This document shows, piece by piece, positions 24,450 through 32,114 of a stretch of DNA of 64,000 nt. The DNA lies in assembly GCF_024124905.1 (NCBI RefSeq), contig NZ_JAMXST010000003.1:186001-250000 (forward strand), read 5' to 3'. Under the pieces are notes generated by a model. The model had not been told where the DNA came from, did not search any database, and worked only from the letters and a program-made list of their open reading frames with translations. The stretch is from Cellulosimicrobium cellulans. GTDB lineage: Bacteria > Actinomycetota > Actinomycetes > Actinomycetales > Cellulomonadaceae. The first letter of the stretch is position 1; every line of letters begins with the position of its first letter. A program made the position numbers and the translations under genes.

Positions 24450-25958
24450 ATGACCGACGGGACGACGAGCCGCAGTCGTGAGCGAGCACGAGCGGCGGAA
24501 CGCTTCAGCCTCCGGGACTGGGGGCTGCTCCTCGTGCTGTGCGGGGCGATCTTCCTGGAGGGCAGCGACATCGCGATGCTGTCCGTCGCGCTCCCCGGGA
24601 TCCGCGCCGACCTGGGGCTCGCGACCGGCGAGCTGGGCGGGGTCGTGACGGCGTACGTCGTCGGGTACGGCGGGTTCATGCTCCTCGGCGGGCGCGCGGC
24701 CGACCTCTACGGCCGACGCCGGATGTTCGTCCTCTGGCTGCTCGTCTTCCTCGTGTTCTCCGGGCTCGGCGGGTTCGCGACCGACGGCTGGATGCTCCTG
24801 CTGTCACGCTTCGTCACGGGCGTGGCGGCCGGCTTCCTCACGCCCGCCGGGATGTCGCTCATCACGACGTCGTTCGCCGAGGGGCCGCGCCGCAACCGCG
24901 CGCTCGTCGTGTACGGCGCGGCGGGCGCCGCGGGCTTCTCGCTCGGGCTCGTCGTGGGCGGGCTCCTGGCCGCGATCCACTGGCGGTGGGTGTTCTTCGC
25001 CCCGGTGCTGCTCGCCGTCGTGCTCCTCGCGCTGGCCCTCGTCACGGTCCCGCGCGACCCGACGGGCCGCGTCCGCGGCGCGCTCGACGTCCTCGGTGCC
25101 GTCCTGGCGACGAGCGCCATGGTCCTGCTCGCCGTCGGCATCGTGCGCCTCGAGCACCCGGGCGAGGGGCTCGCGTGGACGGTCGCCGCGCTCGGCGGCG
25201 GTGCCGTGCTCCTCGCGGCGTTCGTCGCCCGGCAGCGCCGGGCGCCGCACCCGCTCCTCCCGCTGCGGCTCTTCCGGTCGACCGAGCTCGTGCGGGCGAA
25301 CGTGACGGCGGTGCTCTTCGCGGGCGGGTTCTACGGGTTCCAGGTGCTCCTCACCCTCTACCTGCAGGAGCTGCGGGGCTGGACACCGCTGCAGACCGGG
25401 CTCGCGATGCTCCTCATGGCGATCGACGTCGTCCTCGCGCCCGTGCTCACACCGCGCCTCGTGGAGCGCTTCGGGGTGCCGCGCGTGATCGTCGGCGGTC
25501 TCGTCGCCGGGACGCTCGCGGCGGCGTGGTTCCTCGCGTCGGGGCTCGACTGGACGTACGCCGTCATGGTCCCGTCGATGGCGTTCGTCGGGGTCGCGTT
25601 CGCACTGGTCTACGGGCCGATCGCCATCGCGGCGACCACGGGCGTGACCGACGCGGAGCAGGGCGTGGCCGGCGGGGTGCTCAACACGGCGTTCCAGCTC
25701 GGCGCGGCGATCGGCATCTCCGCGGCGACGGCCGTCAGCGTCCTCGCCCTCGGCGACGCGACGGGGCCGGAGGCGGGCCTCGCCGCGTTCCACACCGCGC
25801 TGTGGGTCCCGGTCGCGGCGTTCGCCCTCGCGGCAGTCGCGATGGGAGCGCTGCGCCGCCGTCGGCCCGTCGTCGAGCCGGCCGGTCCCGCCGCCGCCGC
25901 GACCCCGGTCGCCGAGGCCGCCCTCCCGGAGCCCGCCCCGGCCCCGGTCACCCGTTGA
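24450..25958 (+). CDS. MFS transporter, DHA2 (EmrB/QacA) type
   Basis: The 502-residue protein has about 14 membrane segments, the early ALPGIRADLGL motif of drug:H+ antiporter-2 proteins, motif A-like GGRAADLYGRRRMF and a second-half copy. The N-terminal ~25 residues are polar and the last ~35 are an Ala/Pro-rich tail. AGGAGGAAGGGG precedes ATG 24450. It is divergent from the HxlR repressor and probably exports a toxic compound that the repressor senses. Confidence 0.9.
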   Translation: MTDGTTSRSRERARAAERFSLRDWGLLLVLCGAIFLEGSDIAMLSVALPGIRADLGLATGELGGVVTAYVVGYGGFMLLGGRAADLYGRRRMFVLWLLVFLVFSGLGGFATDGWMLLLSRFVTGVAAGFLTPAGMSLITTSFAEGPRRNRALVVYGAAGAAGFSLGLVVGGLLAAIHWRWVFFAPVLLAVVLLALALVTVPRDPTGRVRGALDVLGAVLATSAMVLLAVGIVRLEHPGEGLAWTVAALGGGAVLLAAFVARQRRAPHPLLPLRLFRSTELVRANVTAVLFAGGFYGFQVLLTLYLQELRGWTPLQTGLAMLLMAIDVVLAPVLTPRLVERFGVPRVIVGGLVAGTLAAAWFLASGLDWTYAVMVPSMAFVGVAFALVYGPIAIAATTGVTDAEQGVAGGVLNTAFQLGAAIGISAATAVSVLALGDATGPEAGLAAFHTALWVPVAAFALAAVAMGALRRRRPVVEPAGPAAAATPVAEAALPEPAPAPVTR

Positions 25959-25968
25959 GCGCAGGAGA

Positions 25969-26001
25969 ACAGTCGCGTCCGGACGTGCCGGACGCGACTG
26001 T
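25969..26001. terminator. Terminator hairpin shared by the MFS gene and the minus-strand RNA
   Basis: Arms ACAGTCGCGTCCGG (25969-25982) and its exact complement (25988-26001) enclose a 5-nt loop, 11 bp after the MFS stop. In the opposite direction the same hairpin closes the 3' end of the predicted minus-strand RNA. No T-tract on either side. Confidence 0.75.
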
Positions 26002-26204
26002 CTCGTGCACGCAGCGCAGGGCGCGGGCAGCGAGAAGCCCGCGGGCTGGAGGGTTCCTCCTGTCGTGCTGGACGAGGGCACGACACCCGCGGGCTCCGGT
26101 GGTTGCGTGGTACTCGCTCGCCGTCGGGCGTCTCCCCTCGGGAGACCCCGCCCGGTTCACGGGCTCACCGCATCCGGTCCGTTGCTGGATCGGTTGCGCG
26201 ACGA

Positions 26205-26243
26205 CTAGCGCGCAACCACCTCACGAGTCCGAAGAATCTTCAC
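26205..26243 (-). CDS. Putative 12-residue peptide ORF within the structured RNA
   Basis: GTG 26243 to TAG 26205 encodes VKILRTREVVAR. Upstream, GAAAGGAGGTGGTCC matches the complement of the 16S 3' end at 14 of 15 bases, far stronger than the ribosome sites of ordinary genes in this window. The last codons base-pair perfectly over 10 nt with a downstream segment, so ribosome passage would alter the fold. This may be a leader peptide or a small basic protein; it may also be only a ribosome-docking site. Confidence 0.4.
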   Translation of the reverse strand: MKILRTREVVAR

Positions 26244-26333
26244 TTCCAGGACCACCTCCTTTCGCGTGTACGACGACGGTACGTCCGCCCCCCGCGGCGA
26301 CGCCAGGGGTTTTCGCGCACGGCGTGGAACCGC

Positions 26334-26401
26334 CGAGATCGACCCGCCCGTCGCCGGATCGACCCACCGAGGGTCGATCTCGGACGTGCGGGTCGATCTC
26401 G
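26334..26401. repeat. Nested inverted repeats of GATCGACCC
   Basis: Outer arms CGAGATCGACCCGC (26334-26347) and its exact complement (26388-26401) enclose inner arms GATCGACCC (26357-26365) and GGGTCGATC (26371-26379). The element lies just after the end of the minus-strand NmrA-like gene (26435), so it may be its terminator, or a multi-copy binding site upstream of the structured RNA. The stretch 26264-26333 holds nothing else I recognise. Confidence 0.6.
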
Positions 26402-26434
26402 CGGGTGCGCGCCGAGCGGCGACGCGCGCCGAGC

Positions 26435-27340
26435 TCACGCGGGGCGCAGGTGCGCCCACTCCTCGGGGTAGTCGTCGAGCCACGTGGCGAACGACTGCGC
26501 GGGGCGCTCGACGAGCCGGGGGACGGCGTCGCTCACGTGCGCGAGCTCGCCCGCGGCGATCGCCGTGTACGACGACACCCAGCCGTCGACCTCGAACCGC
26601 GGCACCCCGTACCGCTCGCGGGACGCGTACGCCTCGTCGACGGTCTCGGCGTGGTACGTGATGTCGCGGCCGGTCGCGGTGGTCAGGGCCTCCGCGACCT
26701 CGTCGAGCGTGAGGGCCTCGGGCCCTGTGACGTCGTAGGTGACGCCGTCGTGGCGGTGCGTGTCGGCGTCGAGCAGGACGACGGTCGCGACGTCCGCGAT
26801 GTCGTCGTGCGACACGGACGCGACCCGCCCGTCGCCCGCGGGTCCGCGGATCACGCCGTCGTCGCCGACCATGAGCGCGAGCCCGCGGTGGTAGAGGTTG
26901 TCGCGCAGGAACGTGTGCCGCACGCCCGTCGCGCGGATGTACTCCTCGGTGCGCCAGTGGTCGCGCGCGAAGGTGAAGACGGCGTCCGGTGCCGCGCCGA
27001 CGAACGACACGTAGACGAGGTGCCCGACGCCCGCCGCGATGGCGGCGTCGACCGCCGCGCGGTGCTGCGCGACGCGGTCGAGGTCCTCGCGGGCGGACAC
27101 CAGGAACACGGTGTCCACGTCGGTGAAGGCGGCGACCATCCCGCGCGTGTCCGTGTACCCGTCGACGACGGCGACGTCCGACTCGGGGAGCGGGTCGTCG
27201 CCGAGGCGGGGCGCCCGGGCGGCGTCGCGCACGACGAGGCGCTGCGTCGCGCCCTCGGCGGCGAGGCGGAACGCGAGCTTCGACCCCAGGAGCCCGCTCG
27301 CGCCCGTCACGGCGATCCGCCCCGACCCCGCCCCGATCAT
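26435..27340 (-). CDS. NmrA/SDR-type NAD(P)-binding protein
   Basis: The 301-residue protein has the nucleotide-binding motif IAVTGASGLLGSKLA at its N-terminus, VDTVFLVSAREDLDRV and HLVYVSFVGAAPDAVFTFARDHW, a pattern of the atypical short-chain dehydrogenases related to NmrA and quinone oxidoreductase QorB. These bind NADP(H) and act as redox sensors or reductases; the substrate is unknown. Of two adjacent ATG codons, 27340 is chosen because GTGAGG lies five bases ahead of it. Divergent from the tyrosine-phosphatase gene. Confidence 0.85.
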   Translation of the reverse strand: MIGAGSGRIAVTGASGLLGSKLAFRLAAEGATQRLVVRDAARAPRLGDDPLPESDVAVVDGYTDTRGMVAAFTDVDTVFLVSAREDLDRVAQHRAAVDAAIAAGVGHLVYVSFVGAAPDAVFTFARDHWRTEEYIRATGVRHTFLRDNLYHRGLALMVGDDGVIRGPAGDGRVASVSHDDIADVATVVLLDADTHRHDGVTYDVTGPEALTLDEVAEALTTATGRDITYHAETVDEAYASRERYGVPRFEVDGWVSSYTAIAAGELAHVSDAVPRLVERPAQSFATWLDDYPEEWAHLRPA

Positions 27341-27428
27341 CATGTCCTCACGGTAGACGTGGCGGTCGCGGGCCGCCCGGCGACCGGCCGCACGTGAGGA
27401 GCGCGCGCGCCTCCCGCAGAATGGGCCC

Positions 27429-27950
27429 ATGACCAGTACCGAGGCCCCCGTGCCCTACCGCGTCATGACCGTCTGCACCGGCAACATCTGCCGGTCCCCG
27501 ATGGCCGAGGTGGTGCTGCGCGACCGCTTCGAGGCGGCCGGGCTCGGCGACCGCGTCGTGGTGGACTCGACGGGGATCAGCGACGAGGAGCGAGGGAACC
27601 CGATCGACCGCCGCGCGCGGGCCGTCCTCGCCGAGCACGGGTACGTCGTCGACGGGACGCACCGCGCCCGACAGGTGCGCGCGGGCGACCTCGCCGCGCG
27701 GGACCTCGTGCTCGCGATGACGTCCCAGCACGCCCGCGCCCTGCGCCGCCTCGACGCCGCCGGCCCGGTGCGGATGTACCGCTCGTTCGACCCGGCCGCC
27801 CCCCGCGTCGCGCCGGGCGAGCCCGAGCACGTGCTCGACATCGCCGACCCCTGGTACGGCGGTCAGCAGGACTTCGAGGACTGCCTCGCCGAGGTGGAGG
27901 CCGCCGCGGACGGGATCGTCGACTTCGTCCGCACGCAGCTCGACGGCTGA
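27429..27950 (+). CDS. Low-molecular-weight protein-tyrosine phosphatase
   Basis: The 173-residue enzyme has the catalytic P-loop VCTGNICRSP with nucleophile C16 and R22 (CX5R) and the general-acid aspartate in DIADPWYGG. It dephosphorylates phosphotyrosine on proteins in the cytoplasm; actinobacterial relatives include PtpA. CAGAAT lies 6 nt before ATG 27429 without a Shine-Dalgarno, indicating a leaderless mRNA. No kinase or exopolysaccharide gene is adjacent. Confidence 0.92.
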   Translation: MTSTEAPVPYRVMTVCTGNICRSPMAEVVLRDRFEAAGLGDRVVVDSTGISDEERGNPIDRRARAVLAEHGYVVDGTHRARQVRAGDLAARDLVLAMTSQHARALRRLDAAGPVRMYRSFDPAAPRVAPGEPEHVLDIADPWYGGQQDFEDCLAEVEAAADGIVDFVRTQLDG

Positions 27951-28007
27951 GCGTCGGTCGGGCGGTCGCGCTCCGCCGCCGCGACACGCCGCGGACCCGG
28001 GCAACCG

Positions 28008-28598
28008 TCAGTGCGGATGCACGCGACGCAGGTCCGCTCCGCCAAGGCGCGCTCGCGGTCCTGTGGACCAGCGGAAACGTTCGAGGAACGCGTCGAGCAC
28101 GGGGACGCGGCACAGGAGGACGAACAGCGCGTAGCCGAGCACGCCGCCCACGACGTTGAAGAGCAGGTCGTTCACATCGGCGATGTGGCCGCCCCCGAGC
28201 AGGTGCGAGGTGACGTACTGGACGACCTCGATCGCCAGGCTGAAGGCCGCCGCCGCCGCCACGGCGCGCCACCACGACGTCCGCGCCAGGAGGAGCGGCA
28301 GGAGCATGCCCAGCGGCACGAACACGAGGACGTTCATCACCGCGTCGGCGACCTCGTAGTCCGCCAGCGGCACGAGGGCCAGGTGGGCGTTCCACGGCGC
28401 GCTGCTCACCGGCTTGTCGAGGAAGATCGGGAACACCGTGTTGGCCACGACCCCGGCCGCATAGACGGCGAGCGCGAGCGCGACGGCGGCCCGCGGCACC
28501 GTGAGCCGGTCCGCGCGGCGCAGACGCCAGAGCAGCATCCCGAGCACGGCGGCAGCCAGGGGCACCACGACGGGCAGGACAGGGACCTCGCGAAACAC
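28008..28598 (-). CDS. VanZ-like membrane protein
   Basis: The 196-residue protein has about five membrane segments with the VanZ-family patterns DAVMNVLVFVPLGMLLPLLL, SLAIEVVQYVT and GGGHIADVNDLLFNVVGGVLGY. The founding VanZ gives low-level teicoplanin resistance, but most chromosomal members have no known role. GTG 28598 is chosen because GAAGGAG lies eight bases upstream; no earlier start has a ribosome site. Confidence 0.87.
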   Translation of the reverse strand: MFREVPVLPVVVPLAAAVLGMLLWRLRRADRLTVPRAAVALALAVYAAGVVANTVFPIFLDKPVSSAPWNAHLALVPLADYEVADAVMNVLVFVPLGMLLPLLLARTSWWRAVAAAAAFSLAIEVVQYVTSHLLGGGHIADVNDLLFNVVGGVLGYALFVLLCRVPVLDAFLERFRWSTGPRARLGGADLRRVHPH

Positions 28599-28754
28599 TC
28601 GTACCGCTCCTTCTGCTGGGCACCTCGCGCACGACGTCGCCGACGGTAGTGCCGGACCGCCGTCGGAGTATCCACCGAGGGTGCGAGCCCCGACCCGGCG
28701 CCCTCCCCCTGCGGTGGGAGACGGCGTGTGCGCGGCGCCCGGGAGCGGCAGCAC

Positions 28755-29165
28755 TCAGTTGATGATCTCGCCCCGCTCGTCGGACAGGAGAGCCGCCAGA
28801 CGCGCGCGCCAGGCCGCCAGCGCCTCCTCGCTCAGCCGCGGCCAGTCGGTGACCTCGCCGACCACCCGCAGCGGTGCGCTGCTCCGGTACGACCGCGTCG
28901 GGTTGCCCGGGAACTTCTTGTCGGTGACGTTGGGGTCGTCCTCGAACGGACCCGTCGGCTCGACCCGGTAGACCCGAGGTGCCGCGTCGCCGGCCGCGAG
29001 CTCGGCGGCGAGGCCGGCGCCGTCCACGAGGGCGGTGAAGTACACGTGGTTCATGGTGACCTCGGGCCGGTAGTTCGACCGGAAGCCCGCGGTCAGCAGG
29101 TCGCCCTCCCGGAGATCGGCCTTGGTGCCGTGGAAGAAGGGCCCCTGGTCGAGTGTCTGGCTCAC
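28755..29165 (-). CDS. arr: Rifampin ADP-ribosyltransferase
   Basis: The 136-residue enzyme transfers ADP-ribose from NAD+ to rifamycins and inactivates them. It matches Arr along its length: QGPFFHGTKADLREGDLLTAG (H12), NHVYFTAL (Y42), YRVEPTGPFEDDPN (D76/D77) and DKKFPGNPTRSYRS. These cover the His-Tyr-Asp set of this family. GTG 29165 gives the usual length (about 140). It is a single chromosomal gene with no mobile element beside it, so it is likely intrinsic. Confidence 0.93.
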   Translation of the reverse strand: MSQTLDQGPFFHGTKADLREGDLLTAGFRSNYRPEVTMNHVYFTALVDGAGLAAELAAGDAAPRVYRVEPTGPFEDDPNVTDKKFPGNPTRSYRSSAPLRVVGEVTDWPRLSEEALAAWRARLAALLSDERGEIIN

Positions 29166-29250
29166 CTGCTCACCGTAAGGCCGCGGGTGCGCGGGGCGGG
29201 TCGCCCTGGGCGGGGTGCGGCGTCGTGGTCCAGCCCCGTCAGCGCTCCGC

Positions 29251-30438
29251 TCACCGGCGGCCGGCCCTCGTGCCGCGCAGCGTCCCGACGGCGGAGCCCA
29301 CCGCGCGCGCGACGGCCCGCCCGGCACGGTGGGCGCCCGCCCCGAGGCGGGAGAGCAGCGGACCGAGGCCGCTCGCCGCCCGTGGTGCGTCGTCCGGCGC
29401 GGGTGCCCGGTCGTCGTCGGGCACGGGAGGCGTGGGACGCGGGAGGTACGCGCCGACCCACTGCGCGATCCGCCCGTACGCGAGCGCGCGCACGGGCCGG
29501 GCCGAGAGCACGACGTCGTGCAGGGCGCCGTCGAGGCGCGCGACCGTGACCAGATCGCCGAGCTGGACGGACCGCTGCGCGACGCCGTCCACGTCGATCG
29601 CCGTGTCCGTGTGCATCATCTCGGGCGTCCAGCGGGGCAGCAGCGTGCTGCGGGCGGAGAGCAGCACGAGCACCGGCGCCCCGATGGACAGGCCGCGCGC
29701 GACCGTCTGCTGCCCGTGGAAGACGGCGGACAGCCACGCGGGCGTGGTGCGGAACCCGTGCTGGGGGCGCCACGCGAGGTCGTACGTCCACTCGCCGTCG
29801 AAGTCCTTGCTCACCGATCGCGTGTAGAAGCCGAGGTCGACGTTCGGCAGCGGGCGCGTCGGCGTGAGCCGCGCCCTCGCCCCGATCACGGGCTCGAGCA
29901 GCAGGCGCCCGACCTCGCGCGTCTGGAACTCCAGCCACGGGCTGTTGAGGACGAGCGCCGCCGCGCGGCCGGGGTTCCGGGCGAGCCAGAGGCTGAGCGT
30001 CAGCCCGCCCGTCGAGTGGCCCATGAGCACGAGCTCGCGCGGCGAGCGCCCGTCGCCGTGGTGGCCGATCGCCGCGAGCGCGGCCTCGATGTCCTCGTCG
30101 TACGTCGCGAGGTCGGTGACGTAGCCGGGCGTCTGGCCGGGCCGCAGGCTGCGCCCGTACTTGCGCAGGTCGAGCGCGTGGAAGCGTGCGCCGTGCGCCT
30201 CCCAGAAGTCGGCGAGCTCGGTCTGGAAGAAGTAGTCGGACCATCCGTGGACGTACAGGACGTCGAGGTGCTGCCCGTCCCCCGCGGTGGTCCCTGCGCC
30301 GGCGCCGTCCGCCGCGGCTCCCCCGGGCCGACGGCGCCGCACGAGCGTGGCGACGACGTCGCCCTCGTCGTCGGGGGCGAGCGGCAGCGTGAGCTGCTCG
30401 TAGTCGTCGCCGAGGACGTCGGGCTGCCAGTCGGCCAT
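29251..30438 (-). CDS. Alpha/beta hydrolase (serine aminopeptidase S33-like)
   Basis: The 395-residue protein has the oxyanion-type segment VLYVHGWSDYFFQTELADFW, the nucleophile elbow LMGHSTGGLTLSLW (GXSXG) and a late histidine in GALHDVVLSARP. About 65 residues at the C-terminus are a Pro/Ala/Arg-rich tail without fold. It resembles lysophospholipase/monoacylglycerol-lipase-type enzymes; no signal peptide is seen, so it is cytoplasmic. TAGGGT lies 7 nt before ATG 30438, suggesting a leaderless mRNA. The 251 bp to the divergent chitinase gene hold nothing else clear. Confidence 0.87.
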   Translation of the reverse strand: MADWQPDVLGDDYEQLTLPLAPDDEGDVVATLVRRRRPGGAAADGAGAGTTAGDGQHLDVLYVHGWSDYFFQTELADFWEAHGARFHALDLRKYGRSLRPGQTPGYVTDLATYDEDIEAALAAIGHHGDGRSPRELVLMGHSTGGLTLSLWLARNPGRAAALVLNSPWLEFQTREVGRLLLEPVIGARARLTPTRPLPNVDLGFYTRSVSKDFDGEWTYDLAWRPQHGFRTTPAWLSAVFHGQQTVARGLSIGAPVLVLLSARSTLLPRWTPEMMHTDTAIDVDGVAQRSVQLGDLVTVARLDGALHDVVLSARPVRALAYGRIAQWVGAYLPRPTPPVPDDDRAPAPDDAPRAASGLGPLLSRLGAGAHRAGRAVARAVGSAVGTLRGTRAGRR

Positions 30439-30689
30439 GCGGCCGACCCTAGGCGCCCGGGCGCGAGGCCGCTCGGCGCGGCAGCGCCGGCGACGTGCCG
30501 CGCCCCCGACGTCGCGTGCGTCGGCAGGTCCGGGACCACCCGTACACCCCGCGGGTCCGCGCCCGGACGAGCCGTGCGGATCGTGTGGTTCTCCCTCATG
30601 CGCGACGCCGTGGCCCGCTTGCAGACTGGCGGGATCATCGGCCGACGGCGCCCGCCTCGGCCGCCGTGCGACCGAACTCGAGGTGCCCC

Positions 30690-32003
30690 GTGAGATCTCG
30701 TCCGACCCCGCTCCTCGCCGGAGCGGCCACCGTCGCCCTGGCGGCGGCCCTCGTGGGCGGCGCGGCCGTCGTCCCGGGTGCGCTCGCCCCCGCGGCCGCG
30801 GCCCAGTGCGCGGCCACCGCCTGGGCGGAGGGCTCGACGTACACCGCCGGGACCCAGGTCACGTACAACGGGCGCACCTACACCGCGCGCGTGACGCACA
30901 CGGCCTACGTCGGGGCGGGCTGGACCCCCTCGTCGACCCCGACGCTGTGGTCCGACGGCGGAGCGTGCGACCCGACGGACCCCACCGACCCGACGGACCC
31001 CACCGACCCGACGGACCCCACCGACCCGACGGACCCCACGGACCCCACCGACTGCGCGGTGCAGGGCAAGCCGGCGGGCAAGGTGCTCCAGGGGTACTGG
31101 GAGAGCTGGGACGGCGCGTCCAACGGCGTGCACCCCGGCCTCGGGCACATCCCGATCGACGACCCCCGGATCTCCGCGCACGGGTACAACGTCGTGACCC
31201 TCGCGTTCCCCGTGATCCTCTCGGACGGCACCGTGCTCTGGCAGGACGGCATGGACACCGGTGTCGACGTGCCCACGCCCGCCGAGATGTGCGCGGCGAA
31301 GGCGAACGGGACGCGCCTGCTCCTGTCGATCGGCGGCGCGACCGCCGGGATCGACCTGTCCAGCCCGGCCGTCGCGGACCGCTTCGTGGAGACGGTCGTG
31401 CCGATCCTGCGCGACAACCACTTCGACGGGATCGACATCGACATCGAGACGGGGCTGTCGGGCAGCGGGAGCATCAGCACGCTGTCGACGTCGCAGTCGA
31501 ACCTGATCCGCATCATCGACGGCGTCCTCGCGGAGATGCCGAGCACCTTCGGCCTCACCATGGCGCCCGAGACGGCGTACGTGACGGGCGGCAGCGTCGT
31601 GTACGGCTCGATCTGGGGCTCGTACCTGCCGATCATCAAGAGGTACGTCGACAACGGCCGCCTGTGGTGGCTCAACATGCAGTACTACAACGGCTCGATG
31701 TACGGCTGCAGCGGCGACTCGTACGGCGCCGGGACCGTCCAGGGCTTCCAGAAGCAGACCGACTGCCTGAACGCCGGACTGACGATCCAGGGCGTCACGG
31801 TGAAGGTGCCCTACGACAAGCAGGTCCCGGGGCTCCCCGCCCAGGCGGGAGCGGGCGGCGGCTACATGGCACCGTCGCTGGTGACGCAGGCGTACCAGCC
31901 GTACGCGTCGCGCCTCAAGGGCCTCATGACGTGGTCGATCAACTGGGACGGCTCCAAGGGCTGGACGTTCGGCGACAACGTCCGCGCGCTCCAGGGCCGC
32001 TAG
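30690..32003 (+). CDS. Secreted GH18 chitinase with N-terminal chitin-binding module
   Basis: The 437-residue protein has a signal peptide (residues ~1-38, cleavage after AAAA), a CBM5/12 module (AWAEGSTYTAGTQVTYNGRTY...PTLWSDGG, ~44-91), a (DPT)9 linker (94-121) and a GH18 barrel with the catalytic motif FDGIDIDIE (catalytic Glu 253), SIGG (~213-216), MQYYNG and a final MTWSINWDG strand. It should hydrolyse chitin outside the cell. The start is GTG 30690 with GAGG upstream. A long imperfect hairpin follows the stop. Confidence 0.93.
   Translation: MRSRPTPLLAGAATVALAAALVGGAAVVPGALAPAAAAQCAATAWAEGSTYTAGTQVTYNGRTYTARVTHTAYVGAGWTPSSTPTLWSDGGACDPTDPTDPTDPTDPTDPTDPTDPTDPTDCAVQGKPAGKVLQGYWESWDGASNGVHPGLGHIPIDDPRISAHGYNVVTLAFPVILSDGTVLWQDGMDTGVDVPTPAEMCAAKANGTRLLLSIGGATAGIDLSSPAVADRFVETVVPILRDNHFDGIDIDIETGLSGSGSISTLSTSQSNLIRIIDGVLAEMPSTFGLTMAPETAYVTGGSVVYGSIWGSYLPIIKRYVDNGRLWWLNMQYYNGSMYGCSGDSYGAGTVQGFQKQTDCLNAGLTIQGVTVKVPYDKQVPGLPAQAGAGGGYMAPSLVTQAYQPYASRLKGLMTWSINWDGSKGWTFGDNVRALQGR
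30969..31052 (+). repeat. (DPT)9-encoding tandem repeat linker
   Basis: Nine tandem 9-bp units alternating GACCCGACG and GACCCCACC encode Asp-Pro-Thr repeats between the chitin-binding and catalytic modules of the chitinase. Such a repeat could change copy number by slippage. Confidence 0.9.
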
Positions 32004-32019
32004 CCGCTCGGACGCCGCT

Positions 32020-32082
32020 CCGCCGAACACGACATGGGGGTCGTTATCAGCCCGATAGCGACCCTCATGTCGTGCTCGGCGG
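32020..32082. terminator. Long inverted repeat after the chitinase gene
   Basis: Arms 32020-32048 and 32054-32082 (29 nt each, 5-nt loop) pair with three mismatches, two of which are G-U on the plus-strand RNA. It sits between the convergent chitinase and DUF1992 genes and is a probable bidirectional terminator. Confidence 0.7.
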
Positions 32083-32114
32083 GGGGTTGTGCGGGGCGGG
32101 GGGGAGTCGTGGAA

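Larger units (their letters stand above)
25969..26263 (-). ncRNA. Predicted structured RNA carrying a 12-codon ORF
   Basis: This gene-free region folds almost completely when read on the minus strand. From 5' to 3' it has a strong Shine-Dalgarno (26263-26249), a 12-codon ORF (26243-26205), a 7-bp hairpin near 26195-26172, a hairpin with arms 26146-26140/26136-26130 extended by GGGC/GCCC, and a tight three-way junction at 26095-26036. The junction has an outer stem 26095-26086/26045-26036, a hairpin 26085-26078/26068-26061 and a hairpin 26060-26056/26052-26048 with hardly any unpaired base. A terminator hairpin closes the 3' end. In addition GGTGGTTGCG at the end of the ORF is exactly complementary to CGCAACCACC read from 26107-26098. 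There is no gene downstream on this strand to regulate, so it may act in trans. I do not recognise an Rfam family. Confidence 0.55.

Noticed and set aside
25948-26160. 70-codon minus-strand open frame across the folded RNA
   Set aside because: It runs through the terminator and hairpins, has no ribosome site and no conserved-looking segment; the RNA reading explains the DNA better.
28008-28754. Longer VanZ-like protein starting at 28754
   Set aside because: The extra 52 residues are low-complexity with no ribosome site, while GTG 28598 has GAAGGAG in place.
30969-31052. CRISPR-like array
   Set aside because: Short 9-bp tandem units without spacers that encode an in-frame DPT linker in the chitinase.
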